Source of the DNA: Glandiceps talaboti
Taxonomy: Eukaryota; Hemichordata; Enteropneusta; Spengelidae
NCBI RefSeq assembly: GCF_964340395.1
Contig: NC_135562.1
Coordinates: forward strand, 4,594,634-4,658,633
Direction of reading: 5' to 3'
DNA length: 64,000 nt
The notes beneath the pieces were generated by a model that saw only the letters and a program-made list of their open reading frames with translations, ran no database searches and was not told the origin of the DNA. Positions 1 to 39,686 of the stretch are shown here, in pieces; the first letter of the stretch is position 1; the number at the start of each line of letters is the position of its first letter. The position numbers and the translations under genes are program-made.

Positions 1-6268
<6,268 letters not shown>

Positions 6269-9200
6269 ATATAATGGAACGTTTTAAAATGATAACCTAG
6301 CAAGGGGTAATATAATATGGATGTTTTGATAATTTTGCCTTTCGACACATCATTCTATTTACGTATAATTTCAGGAATGTTATAGACAGTTTGTTGTGAC
6401 TTGTGATTGTTCATGTGATATTGCAATGACGTTATCATTATAGTACATTGAACATTCCACATGCAAGATATCGAAATGTAAGCGTATTCTGTTTAACGTT
6501 ATTAACCAAACCCCTCCAATACCCCCCCCCCCCCAATGAATCCCATGGGGAATAAGTCCAACAGGCAATTATTATGATGTGTTATTTACAGCATTGAATT
6601 CATTTACAAATATCTATACCACATAACCGTATGTTGCCGTAAAATTAATATTCATATCAATTCGGATGTTATAATATAGCCCTAACAGATTCCAATTTGA
6701 ATGTTGTAATTTTGAAATTATTTTCAATTTTGAAACAATTTGATACAGTACTGTGAGAAATTGATGTCCTAACAATATGCACAGCCCAGTTAAAGTTACC
6801 GTTCAGTGGCTCTTGCTGGATAGGGGGAAGCTCGTATACGATAAATAGATTGCCCTTCGCCTAACTTCAAAAGACCATTAGAGAGGTTAAGCACCGAATT
6901 GTCTAGTAACCACAGGAGACCCTTAGAGAGGTTGAGCACCCCAATTTTCTAGTAGGGTTTGTACCCATTTCTATATATGAATGATGTTGATGAAAAGTTA
7001 TATGTTCTTGACCTAATATCGAATATAAGGAAGGAAATCAACGTGTGTTGGGTTATGTCAGGCTAGTATGGTACATCAAAGATTAAATTCGAAATGTATT
7101 GCTGCACCTGATAGCCTCTAATATAGTGGCACATATTATCTACATTTTCATGTAAACATATGCATTAAATATATTTCTATAATAAAACTATGTTATGTTT
7201 CTATTAAAAATGAAGTTTGTTTGTCCGAATCTTGTTTGTTTATTGGCTTATTTGTCTGTATAATTTGTTGATTCGTATGCCCCCTTGCGGTCGGAGATGC
7301 GCCAATAGATGATTTTATTCATTTCATAATCAAATGTGATCCACAACCGAATGTTGAAAGAACATAACATATTTTAGCTAATCCCATGAAATGGGCGATT
7401 AGAAACCTAACGAGGTGAGTTGAGAATTATGTACCGATATTGATTTAATCAATATCATTAATAATGCAGTACCGATTTCACACAAATTCCCTAGTGAGGA
7501 AGTATTTGGGAGATAACCAATGCCTTTAAAATGTTCAACATGGTGGCAACAGTGGGATTAAGTCCTTTAAACCATTTATTCAGGGACTAGTGTCCTTTTA
7601 CATGTCTGACAGAATTGAAACTGAGATTTTGAAGTATTTCAATGGAGGGGAGCATGTTGAGAGAAATAAAATTGAGGGAGGGTCACTATTTATCACATTG
7701 GAATCGAGGGAGGGGAATATTTTATGAAATTAGCTTTGGGCCTGAAGATGGATTCTGGTAGAAAGAAACCTGACCAAGGCCTATGTATTTCACTGGACAA
7801 ATCCTTGATATACCCTCGCTGACGAATATACGTATCGCTAGAATGCTCGTGAACATACAACGTCGAGTTGGTACATGCAATTGAGCATGCGACGAATACG
7901 TTGAATATGTACAAATCGATGCCTCTGATAGGGCAACATTTCAATAAAGTTAAGAATACATTTGTACATTCATAAAGAGCGTGGACGGGGCTTATGTCGA
8001 CCAATTACTCACCACACAATCAACAATAAATAATCTCTCAAATAAGATCTGGTTAATACATTTTATTAGAAAGTGGTATATCAAAATCGATGAAATAATT
8101 ACAAACTTATCAAAAGAATCATACAGTACAGTTACAAATTTATCAAATTGCATGAAATGGTTCCGTTTCTCAACATATTGTCATGGTCACGATCATGCTT
8201 CTGAATACATTTTAAAGATCGTCTTACTGAAGTGACAATGTTATAGTGACCATGAAAGTGTGGATAAGTGATTATGATGATGGACGATGACTTTAAAAGT
8301 TATAATACGGAGCAGAATATCTTGTTTCTTACATTACATTACATTGCAAGGTTAGTGGTTAGTATGTTTTTTCTATTGCATTGAAGGGGTGTGATTTGCT
8401 GAGTAAAGGAATTGAAATGTAATAAAATCACAAATGCCTGACTTTTTATAGTGTGTATGTGAAGATAACCACATACAATTTTCATATTGTGCAATATAAC
8501 ATTGTCATATTACCACAGTACATCAATAGTCATCAATTAGTTTATACTTGGGCCTATTATAGTACTATGTGAACAAAGCCACACAGACGTACCATGATGA
8601 CATTCAACAAATATAACAATGTTATATCGATATACATCAGTCAAATGACTTCCATTTCTCCTTACTCCATGGTTACTACTGTCATCTAAAACATATAACG
8701 CTCCGCAGAGAGCTCCGACCAAAGGTATGTGATTATCTTTGTGATAATGGCGACAGATTAAAATCTTTATACAAGGTCGTCCTAGACCAGCTCGTCTGAT
8801 CAAAGGTTCGATGTTTACTTGTTTCAACATTCTATGTAACGACTAAAACTCTTTGGAATATGATTGACAGCAGAATGTTGGATATCAACATTCACAGTTC
8901 ATTAATATTATTACTGATTATATACCAAATTCTACTTTACATAAAGTTTCAGTTTGTTATTTGAAAATGACCTTTTATGTACTAAATTCAAAGAACATGT
9001 TAAATTTTAAAAGTATTTAAGTAATTTAAGTAACAAACCAACCCCTGGGTTGATAATATATACGAACGAGTGTCGTATGGATTCAACTGATCAAAACTAA
9101 AAGGGGGTATACATTCTCCTGTTTTTTGTTATGAAAGCTTACCAGTGTATTGAAATTTACAATAAAACTATCGATTACAGTCTGGAGTGGAAATAAAGAA

Positions 9201-9690
9201 GAAGCATAAATCTGTTTATGAAACATAGTTTTCATATAGCCTCCACTCACTGGCTACGATCGTATCACATGATGTTGATTATTGACCTATTGGCCTCAAT
9301 TTGCATATAGAGGGTAATAGTTGGGCTTTATTTTCCCCAGGGCAATATTCATGTAGCACGGAAGTCTTATCGGGGATAAATGTGCCTATGAATGTGATGT
9401 GTTACAAAACACTTATTGGCTGGCCTTATTCGGGCACTAGTAGATGTCATATTACCCCTCATGCTGTTATGTAACTATTATTTCTCTCAGATTTCAGCCT
9501 CAGGAATAGTTGGTACACAACATGCCTCGGAGTAATTGACATATACTAGTTCCATCATTGCCCAAGAATATTAACATCACTTGAATTCTTGATCCTGTGA
9601 TACCTTTTAATCTATACGTTGTGATCTGTAGTATCAGTGACTGCAGATCAAGGAATAAAAGCAGATTTTATTTATTTCGTAAAGTGATAA
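6269..9690. other. Intergenic, no gene recognised
   Basis: Ferlin 3' flank. A poly-C run lies at 6521-6534. Two short direct copies of AGAGAGGTTxAGCACC lie at 6880-6945. Minus-strand open frames at 7693-8004 and 8537-8830 have no recognisable motif or partner exons, so I do not call them genes. Confidence 0.5.
7181..7186 (+). promoter_or_regulatory. Candidate poly(A) signal for ferlin exon B transcripts
   Basis: AATAAA about 910 bases after the exon B stop, followed by a T-rich stretch (GTTATGTTTC). Position and context are plausible; no cleavage site can be seen. Confidence 0.35.
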
Positions 9691-9715
9691 GTTAACGTTT
9701 TTCGTGACAGTTCAG

Positions 9716-11100
9716 AAGTATACGATAAGCCACACTGTGTCTACACATCGGATACGAACATGGACACATTCTAATATCAGTTAGCTTTTCTCATTCACTG
9801 CCAATTAGATAGTAGTCAACTGTGCCCCACAAGGTATTTAACACAGCTATTACTATGTCTTGACCAGTCTCTAGTAGTTTTTTTTAACATTTAATATACT
9901 GGTATAATATAATACGCATATAAAAATGACTAATCTATTGCTTAGTCCATGAACACTCATTTATAAACAAACACTGATTAATAATTGTTAGAATACTTGC
10001 AAGGTCACGGTACACAAAATATATTTTGTGTTAAAAGTCTAGATCTGTCAGTGATGGATAATTCGTTCAAAATAATTATTTCATTACTGTTATCTGTTTA
10101 AGTATATTCCTGATATAATATCCAAGCACAAATCTTGAATACAAAACTAGGTAAATATGAGAATCTACTTAAGAAATACTTACATATAATCTCCCGGTAT
10201 TCCGAATGAATGCTACGTCATCGAGGATATGGCCAATATGGCCGGCTCGGGGATACAGACATCGGGGAATCGTGAGTCCGAGATGACGTTGCATGCAAGA
10301 GAAATATCGGGGAACTATTTATTTATTATATATTTAGAACCACTATTAATTTATATTATGAAGACAATTTCAAACTAAAATGTTCTCAAAATTTACGGTC
10401 AACATGGCTTCGCATTAATTTTATGAAGTGATGAGGCTACAGTGCTCAGATGTTCACTCACTCTTTAGAATGTAATCGGCGTTGCGACAACTGTCGTCGC
10501 TACTACTACTTATTTATATATTGAGATCAGTAAAATCACACTACAGACTTTCAGGTAGGGAACATTTCGTCGACGACGGGACGTTTGTTAAGAGCAGTGA
10601 TAATTTCTTTGACAAACTATGCACATTTGCATCGGTAAAACCACGCTGTGTCTACACATCGGATACGAATATGAACACGGTCTGATATCAGTCAGCTTTT
10701 CTCATCCCGTGCCAATTGGATACGGGTCAACTGTGCCCCACAACGTATTTAGCACAGCTATTATCATATCTTCACCAATCTCTAGTAGATGTGTAGCATC
10801 CTTATACTAGTATAATATAGTACGAATAAAAATGACTAATCTATTGCTTTGTCCATGAACACTCGTTTATAAACAAACACTGATTAATAATTGGTAGAAT
10901 GTTTGGAAGGTCAAGGCTAACAAAATCTATTCTGTTTTAAAAAGTCTAGATCTACAAATGATAGATAATTCGGTCAAAAATAGTGGTTTCATCACTGTTA
11001 TCTGCTTAAGTATATTCCTGATATAATATGCAAAACCAAATCTTGAATACAAAACTAGGTAAATATGAGAAACATAAAAACGACTTAAGAAATATATAGA
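9716..11100. repeat. Imperfect ~910-bp tandem duplication
   Basis: The segment from about 9725 (CACACTGTGTCTACACATCG) to 10190 recurs at about 10637-11090. Shared strings include GTCAACTGTGCCCCACAA, TGACTAATCTATTGCTT and CTTGAATACAAAACTAGG. The copies differ by scattered substitutions and small indels. They lie between the converging ferlin and TRP genes and carry no coherent reading frame. Confidence 0.8.
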
Positions 11101-11540
11101 TATTACCCTTTTGAAATGACAGGGAATTGTGTAATAGGCCCTGTAGTGTATCATACTCAACAACATTCTAACGTATTTGTAAGAGTCAATATTCTCGTGG
11201 AATGTGTGGATAATTCATTTCAGGCCATATATAAACGCGCGCTGATGTCATTAAACTCCCAAATAGATTATACCAGCCAGTCGTATTTACTTAGTTACAG
11301 CCAGTTTGTCACCCAGGTGTAATAATAGAAAGTATTTTGTGTGGATACATAATCCAGATAACGTCTTCCATTAAGGCTTGTATTCAAAGTCCAAGACATG
11401 ACTTTAAACTCCTTATTCGTCTTCTTTATCAGCTACATCAAGAGTTTTCTTCAATATTACATAGTGCTTATCGTAATACCTTTCAAGCAATAGTGTCATC
11501 AGCTGCAGAGAGAAGAGGTGATTACATTCATCGAATATTT

Positions 11541-12002
11541 AATCTGATTAAAGTCTGATGTGGTGAAAGCAGCCAGATGTCTTTATTTACCTCGGCCTTT
11601 TTTGTCTAGGGTGATCGCCGTCTTCCCACATCTGACCCTGTGTAATAAACAATCTCGTTTGAATATCGAGGATCTTGAAATGTTTCTTCAACCAATCAGT
11701 AAGCTTCTTTCAAAATCATTAGGGGAGATGGCCACGCCACCGACGGTTCGTTTTGGCAACGCAATCCTCCGTGTGTATGTTTATTTGTTTGTCTTCTCAA
11801 TTTCCCCAGTATAAGCAGCTGCCAACAAAACTCTCATCATGATTGGCTAGTCAAAAGCGCGAGATTCAAACAAGGTTTTCTATTATACAGGATCTAATGT
11901 GGGAGGGTGGGTTGCGATCATCCAAAACAAAACAAATGAGAAAAAACATTGGAAATAGAGGTAAATAAAGACATCTAGCCACTTTCACCTCATCAGATTT
12001 TA
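11541..12002. mobile_element. MITE, family T2, with ~50-bp terminal inverted repeats
   Basis: The left end AATCTGATTAAAGTCTGATG, then TGGTGAAAGCAGCC and ATGTCTTTATTTACCTC, is mirrored on the right by GAGGTAAATAAAGACATC, CCACTTTCACC and TCATCAGATTTTAA. The interior of about 360 bases has no meaningful gene. The right terminus lacks the last bases expected from the other copies, so the end is eroded. It shares its terminal ~20 bases with the long element at 18621-23031. Confidence 0.8.
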
Positions 12003-12171
12003 ACCCTTTGAACCCCAAGCCCCTGAGAGGGTATAATATATGGTTATCAACATACTCAGCATAAACTGTATCATACGGAGATCCCCTAAAATATCTTTAT
12101 AATATAGACTTTTGATTTTTAGTCGAATTTCTATAAATTTGTATAAATCCGAGTTTACAAAATAGTACAAC

Positions 12172-12189
12172 ACACATACATACACACAC

Positions 12190-12272
<83 letters not shown>

Positions 12273-12346
12273 CACACACACACACACACACACATACATA
12301 CATACATACATACATACATACATACATACATACATACATACATACA
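12172..12346. repeat. Compound microsatellite (CAGA)n-(CA)n-(CATA)n
   Basis: About 175 bases of adjoining blocks: CA/CATA, then CAGA from about 12190, then CA, then CATA. It sits about 105 bases past the last recognisable TRP exon. Confidence 0.95.
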
Positions 12347-12450
12347 AAGTTGTAAATCTTAAAACAATCTCTACAAAGTAAGTTAAATTGTATGGTTACT
12401 ATGCAATTAATGTAAACACTACCGTACCATTTAATATCACTAATACATAC

Positions 12451-31630
<19,180 letters not shown>

Positions 31631-31837
31631 TTTCCTGAAAAGTGGCCCACCATTAACTTACTCTTTACTTTTTACTTTCTTTAAAACATGACCCTCCCTC
31701 CCAATCCTCAAATGTAAATTTACTGTAAAACGTGAAAACGAACAAAAGTTTGACTCAATGGTAAGAACCTATTTGTAAAAACATCTGGCACCCCTTCATT
31801 CCCCGTGCCTCCCCACTTTTAATTACTGAGGGAGCCC

Positions 31838-32560
31838 TTTTTATTTATTTGTTTATTTATTAATCTTTCATATACAGACACCATTTCAGTGCATTAGCAC
31901 TGTTCTCCCAATGGAACCTGTTGCAAGATTACGTACACAGAAAACAAACAAAACAAATAAACAAAAAGGACAAACCAGGACAAAAAGTTACAGACGCAGA
32001 GTGCATTTTAAAAGATATCCACCTACATTATTACCAGACTACATTCTTAAGATGTCTTTTAAATATCAATGAGTTCGGAGCTAGTTGATCTTATGGATAT
32101 GGGTAGATTGTTCCATAGAACAGCACCACTACAGTGAAATGTCCGTTTTCCATATTCCGTTTTAACTGTAGGGATGTATATGTTACTTTTACTGGCCTGT
32201 CTTGTGTTATGAAGATGAATTTGGTTGGAAAGATTGAACATTTCAGTGAGGTAACAAGGTGCATTGCCCGTTACGGATTTGTAGACGAGTGTTGCCATTT
32301 GGCGCTTCCATCTAATTTGAGGGCTGACCCAACCCAAGTTTTCATATACCCACTTCCCGTACTAGTATCACGGGGAACTTCGAGGAGCAGTCGACCAGCT
32401 CGTTTATGGAGGAGCTCAAGTGTCTTCAAATACTTTTGATTCGTATTACACCATACATTCGCAGCATAATCGAAATGGGGAAGGACTAAGGTATTGAACA
32501 TCGTCTTCCTAAGTCCCATCGGCAAAAAGTGTTTGATTCTCGACAGTTGACCAAGTTTTA
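31838..32560 (-). mobile_element. LINE 3' end, 5'-truncated and frameshifted
   Basis: The minus strand reads SRIKHFLPMGLRKTMFNTLV, LPHFDYAANVW, LLHKRAGRLLLEVP. After a frameshift near 32330 it reads RQMATLVYKSVTGNAPCYL, NTRQA and GAVLWNNLPISIRS. This is the carboxy-terminal part of a non-LTR retrotransposon reverse transcriptase polyprotein. It ends with an untranslated tail and TTAATAAATAAACAAATAAA. Dead copy. Confidence 0.8.
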
Positions 32561-33439
32561 CTTATTTTGTACTTGCTGAATATTCAAAAAATTAATGTTT
32601 ATTAACTAACTTAACACACTTTGTCTGTCATCCCACTCACAATCAGTATACGAGTTAATGCTTCTTTTGTGTGATAATCCCCAAATAGTTAAGATGCAAA
32701 ACAAAACAGTCACAGCTGTAACTCTTGAATAAGTGACAGATGTGCCTGCGTTAAATGGGGAACAAAGGTAAAGCTGAATTCATCTTAACTAATGTAACAT
32801 ATGTGCAGTAATTCAGGAAAGCTCCTTTTCACCACACTGCATTACGCGACTCTAAAATAGGAGAGAGAAAATTAATCAAATTAGCCATGGGTTGTCTGCT
32901 GTACAATGGGGTAGAAAAATCTTGGTATTGTGCCCATTTACCGAATGCTGCTGTCACCAAGAGCATTAGTGTATGTATCTATTGTTTCTACCTTACATCT
33001 TGACGATAAATTTAAATAGCCTGATAGATAATAGGGGCAATGGTGACATCAGCATAGGTAATTGGGCACTATACAAAGAATTCCCTATCCTAGTGTACAG
33101 GGGTCGGTTCATGGCTAATTTCAATATGTATTCTTATTTTTAGGGTAGCGCTTCGAAAAGGTTGTAAGAATCACATACAGCAGGCATTCAGATCAAATCT
33201 GGTTATATTATAAGTTTAGGCTCAGCGGGGAAAACGTTTAAAACAGGATTATTCATGCAGCAAACATGATAAAGAGTTTGTCCATCTATCTGTCTGTCTG
33301 CCTATCTCTGGTTGACTTAAACGTACAGACATTTAAAGTCAAAAACCAATAGGAAAAATATTTTGATTTTTATAGGGATGTTGATTTCAGTCTCTAGTTA
33401 GCACAACTGAACTAATGAAGTTCGAGTGCTATAGGCATG

Positions 33440-33599
<160 letters not shown>

Positions 33600-33719
33600 T
33601 TAAACTCAGATGCCGCCCAATCAATTGCCTTGGTATTTGCTGGGCACATTACATTTGGAGTTTAGTTGGGAAATTCTTCCAAAAATGATCATATCAGAGA
33701 TATGTGTTTTGGGTAATAA

Positions 33720-34310
33720 AATGCGATTTTTGGTTTAAAAAACACTCAAAAATTACTGGGCAGATCGGTCTGAATGTTGGGGAGAACATTCTTAAGGGCG
33801 TTATAACATGATGACCCAATCAATGATATTCTAATTAGGACTACGAATGTGTCCTTTTGGTTAAAAAAAACTAGAATTCCAAGACTACTGAGCAGATTGG
33901 GCTGAAATTCACTGGGAAGGCATCTTAAGATGTGTAAATAAAGATGTATTTACAACATGATGAACCCATTAGCGATATGCAAATTAGATTTAAATTTCTC
34001 AATTCAGTCAAAAACTTGGTGGGAATGTTACTGGAAGTGTTGGGGATGAACTATAGAATTTTTCATGACATGATGATCCGTTCAGTGATATGCAAATTAG
34101 GTATACAATGTGTCATTGCTGTCAAAATTCTATAAATCCAAAACTACTGTGCAGATTGGGCTGAAATTCACTGGGAAGGCATCTTAAGATGTGTAAATAA
34201 AGATGTATTTACAACATGATGAACCCATTAGCGATATGCAAATTAGATTTAAAAATCTCAATTCAGTCAAAAACTTGGTGGGAATGTTACTGGAAGTGTT
34301 ATTCTCCAGT
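33720..34310. repeat. 259-bp tandem duplication within an interspersed repeat
   Basis: 33883-34040 and 34142-34299 are almost identical (CAGATTGGGCTGAAATTCAC ... ATTAGCGATATGCAAATTAG ... GGGAATGTTACTGGAAGTG), offset 259 bases. Shorter, more diverged relatives flank them. Non-coding. Confidence 0.85.
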
Positions 34311-35773
34311 CATTGTTCAAAATATTTTGACACAACTAGCCCTAGCAACCATGCACACAGTGAAATGATTGTACATATTTCAATGATAACAACAGGGATG
34401 GGTAAGATAAGAGGATCGATTGGGGTTGAAGGAGGAGGATATCATTTTTCACCTCGGAATACTGGAACCCCATGGAATTAATAGATTATTTACATCATTC
34501 CGTAATATCTAACAGCTTATTCTATCTTTCAGGCGTATTCTATAGGGTTCTTTTTGGTGCGCATGACTTTCAGATCTTCTTCGTGTATTTTACCGTTAAC
34601 TATAACTTGCAGTGTGTTGTTCTATTCCATAACATTATACAGTCAGGTGATGACCTACTATATATCTTGCCTTGATATCCTATGAGAAGGAATATTCATT
34701 TGAAACGTCAGGATTGAATTTATTTATCAGGACTGTTCTACTCATTACTTTTGAATACAAATTCAAAATATGTAAGAAAATATGCCTAGCAACAGGACCA
34801 TGCCCATAGCAACAGCCAAATACAGTTGTGCTATAACGCCATTGGCACTATTTTAATTTAATGGGACAAGTAGCTGAAATGATTTACTTCCCCCGTTAAC
34901 GGTTGTATTTGTTGCCACCAATTTCTTTTAAATCGTGTCTCCATTCATGCAAACATATAAGTAAAGTATTTGATGTGAGCGATGTGTTTTCTAGGAAGAC
35001 TTGTTTATCCTATATTGAACTATTTATCTCGCCCCTAAGAAATTCCGGAGTTTCGGTGGATTTCTTATTAGAGTATGTGCTCTTAAACAGGCTGTCTAAC
35101 ACATAATGCTAGCTTACAACTCCCAAAAATAATCATATCTGTGTCACTTAATACTAAAAATCTACTGTTTCAAGGGAAATCACCCATGCACAATTACTTT
35201 GGCATTTGCGTGTGCGATGTGAAAGAAACCGAAAGAACTTTTTGTTGATGGAGACAATGAAAAGGATATCGAATAAACGCCAAAGTAAGTATAAAAAAAT
35301 AAATTCAGAACTCTTACTGTTTTTCAATGTTCGATCCGTAGTGTTAAGGACCAATGGTATGCTCTAAGCAGAGGAACTAAGCAGGTAACGTATTAGTGAA
35401 TTAATCACATCACATCTGAACACAAGACATATGCCTCGTGGGTCTTTTCGACCAACAGCATTGTATGGTAGAATTAAAATCGGACAGCTATACAACCACT
35501 CACAATCTCCCGTTTAACGCATGGGTTCCTTTGCATAAATTAGTCTCTTAACTAGTGACATTGTATGACATCATGATCCCCTGGGTTATATATAGTTTAT
35601 GGGTGTGTATTAAGCTAGTCACTGTGATAAGTCTAAAATATAATGAAGGGGTGGTTCAGAATAAAATATTAGTAATCTATCAAATTAGATGTTTACTCGT
35701 CAGATCTTATAGGAGACCTGAGCTTTCCTCCAACTTTTGCTCCGTGTTTGTAGGTTCGTTTGTTCGTTCATTT

Positions 35774-35966
35774 TTGAGTGAGTGAGTGAGTGAGTGAGTG
35801 AGTGAGTGAGGGAGTGAGTGAGTGAGTGAGTGAGTGAGTGAGTGAGTGAGTGAGTGAGTGAGTGAGTGAGTGAGTGAGTGAGTGAGTGAGCGAATGAGTG
35901 AGTGAGTGAGTGAGTGAGTGAGTGAGATTGTGTTTGTTTGTTTGTTTGTTTGTTTGTTTGTTTGTT
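35774..35966. repeat. (GAGT)n-(GTTT)n microsatellite in duplicated block
   Basis: Long GAGT array then GTTT. A short version of the same GAGT array sits at the equivalent place in the other duplicate, 42642-42683. Confidence 0.95.
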
Positions 35967-36049
35967 ACTTTGTTTTGTACGCATGTTTGTTTTCACTTGT
36001 TTAGAAATCAACGTTATGGGGAAAATACTTCTTCGTGGAGAATAGACAG

Positions 36050-36215
36050 TGCAAAAAACACTGGGCCACTACCGTACGAATAGTCGTAAATAATCGACAG
36101 TGAAAAAAAATACTTCTTGACAGGGCCACAACCGTGCGTACGACCGGTAGTGGAGATTAGACGGTGGAAAATACTTCTTATTTACTGGGCCACGACCGCG
36201 ATGGTATGGCCGGTG
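36050..36215. repeat. Palindromic ~62-bp minisatellite, short copy
   Basis: Three units with GGGCCACxACCGT, CCGGT and GTGAAAAAAAATACTTCTT, matching the larger array at 42690-43115. Confidence 0.8.
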
Positions 36216-37892
36216 TTTGATATTTTTTAGTGAGAGTTGGCATGTGAAACACCTCTACCGGAAGTCATTGGCCAGTATCCTTTACTCAGCCTCGACCGAC
36301 TGAGTCATACTTTTCTGGCCGTGTCTCCCATTTAATTGGCTCGTGTTTGCGTATTTGTGTCGCCGTTGAAAGAATATTTGGAAGGTTATTGAATAAATAT
36401 TTAATATTATTTAAATGATATACAATCACGTTTCCGGATCTTAGTAATAATAAATACTGTGAAAAGTGTGAATGTGACTTCTCAAGCCTCTCTTTCTGCT
36501 TCTAGTCAAAATTGAAATAATTGTCATACATGCCGAACTGTGGTCAAACTATGGAACATCGTAAATAAACACAGGCCTCTTTTAGGGCACTATCCAAAAG
36601 GTTGCGTCGGTAGAAATACATGCTCTGGCTGGTGAGAATGACATGAATCACTTTTAGACAAGATAATACAGAGTACACGTATACCCATAACGGTATGCGT
36701 ACTAACACCAGTAATGTTCAGTAAAAAATACTCGTAAGTATATGGATATCATGGAATATTTAATATATTTAATGAAACAAAAGCGAAGATAAATTAATGA
36801 ACCAATCTCATAAACACGTCAATACAATGTGAAATCAGTAAATCATGCTATGAGATACTAAAAGTGTTCAACAATACATGGAGATGACTTCATACGTGAA
36901 TCTTTTATTACGAGCTAAATGGGATAACCGTGTGTTGTAAACATGATATTAAAATCAGTATATATGTGATCGCCGACACATGTTGATTCTAAGTCCAACG
37001 GGTATATTTCAACACGTACGCGATACGGTTATTTCCACCGCAATGGTACGTACCTACATGTAATGCCTCACTCTCGTAAGGAGAACTGAGTGTAGGGCGG
37101 TCTCGGTGTATTTAAGTCGGTGCTATTGCGTGGGTCGTTCTTGTCCTCGTCACTTCACAAACTTTGAAACACATAATTTTTTTAAGTATGTGCCCTGAGA
37201 CAGGTTGTCTAACATATAATGCTAGCTTACAATGTCCACAAATACCAAAATCCGAATCACTAAATACTGAATATCATGGATAATTCCTTTGGTATTTGTG
37301 AGTGAGAGAGACTGAAAGAAATTTTTGTTGAATAAAACAATTCAATAGGCTCAATTAAGTTCTGGAGAATGTTTGGTATAGTCACAAACAGTGATATCAT
37401 ACATCTATCATGTGATTGCGACGGTCAGCCAAAGGACATTCGCGTCGATCCGTTTACTTTCTGTCTTTTGTTGTACGAGTTGATAACAAAGTAATAAATC
37501 ACTCAGTATACATTCTTTTTCTCCTGAATGACAACAAAGTAATACATAATTAAATTCATAATAGCCCATGAATTACCCCATTTGGCCATGATAAATGTCG
37601 TTTCGGGACAATTTTTGACCACTCATTGCTCTAATGAAACAACAAGTGTCGAAGTTTGAGTCGATGGGCATGAAGGCAGCTCATGTAACTTCAATCGTTT
37701 TGTCTGAAGAAGTGATGCAAGGTGAAGTTAACTAGGCATTTAAAGTCCTGAAGCAATGATGAACCAGATTTAAACTGAATGCTTTCCGTAAGGGCAAAGT
37801 CTTTAAATTTTCTTCCTACACACAATAATTGTTGGAATGGAAAATTCTTAGCTTAGTTTAGGGTGATCACGTGGGAAAGCAGCGATCAACCT

Positions 37893-37941
37893 GATCAAAA
37901 CATCTCGCCGCTTTCACCACATCAGATTTTAATAAGGTTGA
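37893..37941. mobile_element. T2 MITE terminus fragment
   Basis: CGCCGCTTTCACCACATCAG followed by ATTTTAATAAGGTTG, matching the right end of the element at 11541-12002. GATCA-containing sequence precedes it. Confidence 0.65.
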
Positions 37942-38070
37942 GTGTAAACCTGAGACGCGTACAATAAAAAGATAATAAAAAAGAGAAGCTAGACAGAACT
38001 TACGGAATACTAAGGACCAAACATCAGTAGACATGACACGCACCCACTCACGTACGCAGGCACACACATA

Positions 38071-38218
38071 CGCTCATACATACATACATACATACATACA
38101 TACATACATACATACGCATGCATGCATGCATACATACATACATACATACATACATTCATGCATGCATGCATGCATGCATGCATGCATACATACATACATA
38201 CATACATACATACATACA
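38071..38218. repeat. (CATA)n/(TGCA)n microsatellite
   Basis: CATA and CATG/TGCA blocks, directly preceding the LINE end at 38219. Confidence 0.95.
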
Positions 38219-38777
38219 ATCGGGATATTTTGAAACAGCGTAGAGCACTTTGTGGTAGAGCCAACTTTTTATTGAGAAAGTTTTCTGCATGTACTATATC
38301 GGTGAAACTGCGCCTCCTCACAGCGTTTTGCAATAACATTTACGGAAACCATTTATGGTGTGACTTCAATGTGAGGAGTATGCAAAATATGATTGTCTGT
38401 CACAACAATGCGTTCCGGAGATTGATAGGACTTCCAAGTTCTGCCAGTGCATCTACCATGTTTGTTTTCAATTCAGTCAATTCTCTCTCTGTTTTGAGAA
38501 GAAAGGCAGCATTTAGTTTTATGTCACGTCTTTTTGACAGCCAGAATGTTCTGATTAATCGTGTTATTACTTGTGATGTATGGTTTTGTGGGCTTCAGGC
38601 CCACTGGTTGAAGATTTTACATTGATTTTTTTTCTTTTAAAATAATACCTTTTGTAATATGTTCTGTTTGTATTTGTCTGTTATGTAAAAAATATGCTGT
38701 CTTGTGGTATATTTTTGCTTTTCTCTGGACCATGGGTCTGTAATAAAGTTCTAAATATAAATAAATAAATAAATAAA
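38219..38777 (+). mobile_element. LINE 3' end, truncated
   Basis: The plus strand reads ILKQRRALCGRANFLLRKF, VKLRLLTAFCNNIYGNHLWC, NAFRRLIGLPSSASASTMF and LSVLRRKAAFSFMSRLFDS, then a stop at 38623. This is the C-terminal part of a non-LTR reverse transcriptase ORF. It is followed by a tail with AATAAAG and a (TAAA)n end at 38756-38777. The frame is intact but 5' truncated. It lies between two CATA arrays. Confidence 0.8.
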
Positions 38778-38859
38778 TATAATATACATACATACATACA
38801 TACATACATACATACATACATACATACATACGCACGCACGCACGCACGGATAGATACAT

Positions 38860-38909
<50 letters not shown>
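38778..38909. repeat. (CATA)n-(GCAC)n-(CA)n microsatellite
   Basis: Follows the LINE TAAA tail without a gap. Confidence 0.95.
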
Positions 38910-38911
<2 letters not shown>

Positions 38912-39686
38912 TTGAGTAACTTAGAAAGGTTTTCGAAAGACAATGCCACAGACTCAAACTAGAATTGGTGTATGGAGCTACGTACTCTTAACCCTTATCC
39001 ACTAACTTCAAGAATCATTTTACATGATACCTATTCGTAGTGATATAGTTGGGGAAAATTGCTGATTTTAAATTAAGCACACTTTCTGTTTTTTCTCCAG
39101 TTAATTGATGCTACTATGTCCACTGAAATAAACTAGTAACAGAAATGCAGACTATGAAAAGTATCGAATAAATACCAAAGTAAGTATGAAACCAATACTA
39201 ATCAATACATATCAAGTATTTTGAGTGGATGAACAAATACACGTCTTCAAAATAAATAGCAAACTCAACACCGTATACATGATCACATGAATTGAACTCT
39301 TTAATATGCAAAATCACCCTGGAGTTGTCACATGTACTGTGTAACTGATTAAACTGTATATGAGGAGAATGATGAACTCAGAATTCTTACCATATTTGAA
39401 AGTTCAATCCGTAGCGTCACGAATCAACGGTATGTTCTAAGCAGAGGAACTAAGCAGGTAACGTATTAGTGGGTTGAGGGTCTATGAGTGAATCAACTAC
39501 ATCACATCTGAACACAAAACAGTTGCCTTGCGACTCTTTTTGACCAACTGTATTTGTATGGTAGAATAAAATCGAACAACAATACAACCACTCACAATCT
39601 CCTGTAACGCATGGATTCCTTTGCATAGATTAGTCTCTTAGCTAGTGACATTGTATGACATCATGACCTCCTGGGTTATTGCCAGG

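Noticed and set aside
7693-8004. 103-codon minus-strand open frame
   Set aside because: No family features and no splice context; a chance ORF is likely in 3 kb of intergenic DNA.
8537-8830. 97-codon minus-strand open frame preceded by an acceptor-like TTTTAG
   Set aside because: No recognisable motif, no matching donor or partner exon, and composition is not convincing; left as intergenic.
35154-35354. Frame with YLLWRLFDILFIV repeated at ~39.15 and ~41.95 kb as YLLWYLFDILFIV
   Set aside because: Explained by the segmental duplication; reading frame is not preserved beyond ~20 residues and splice sites are absent.
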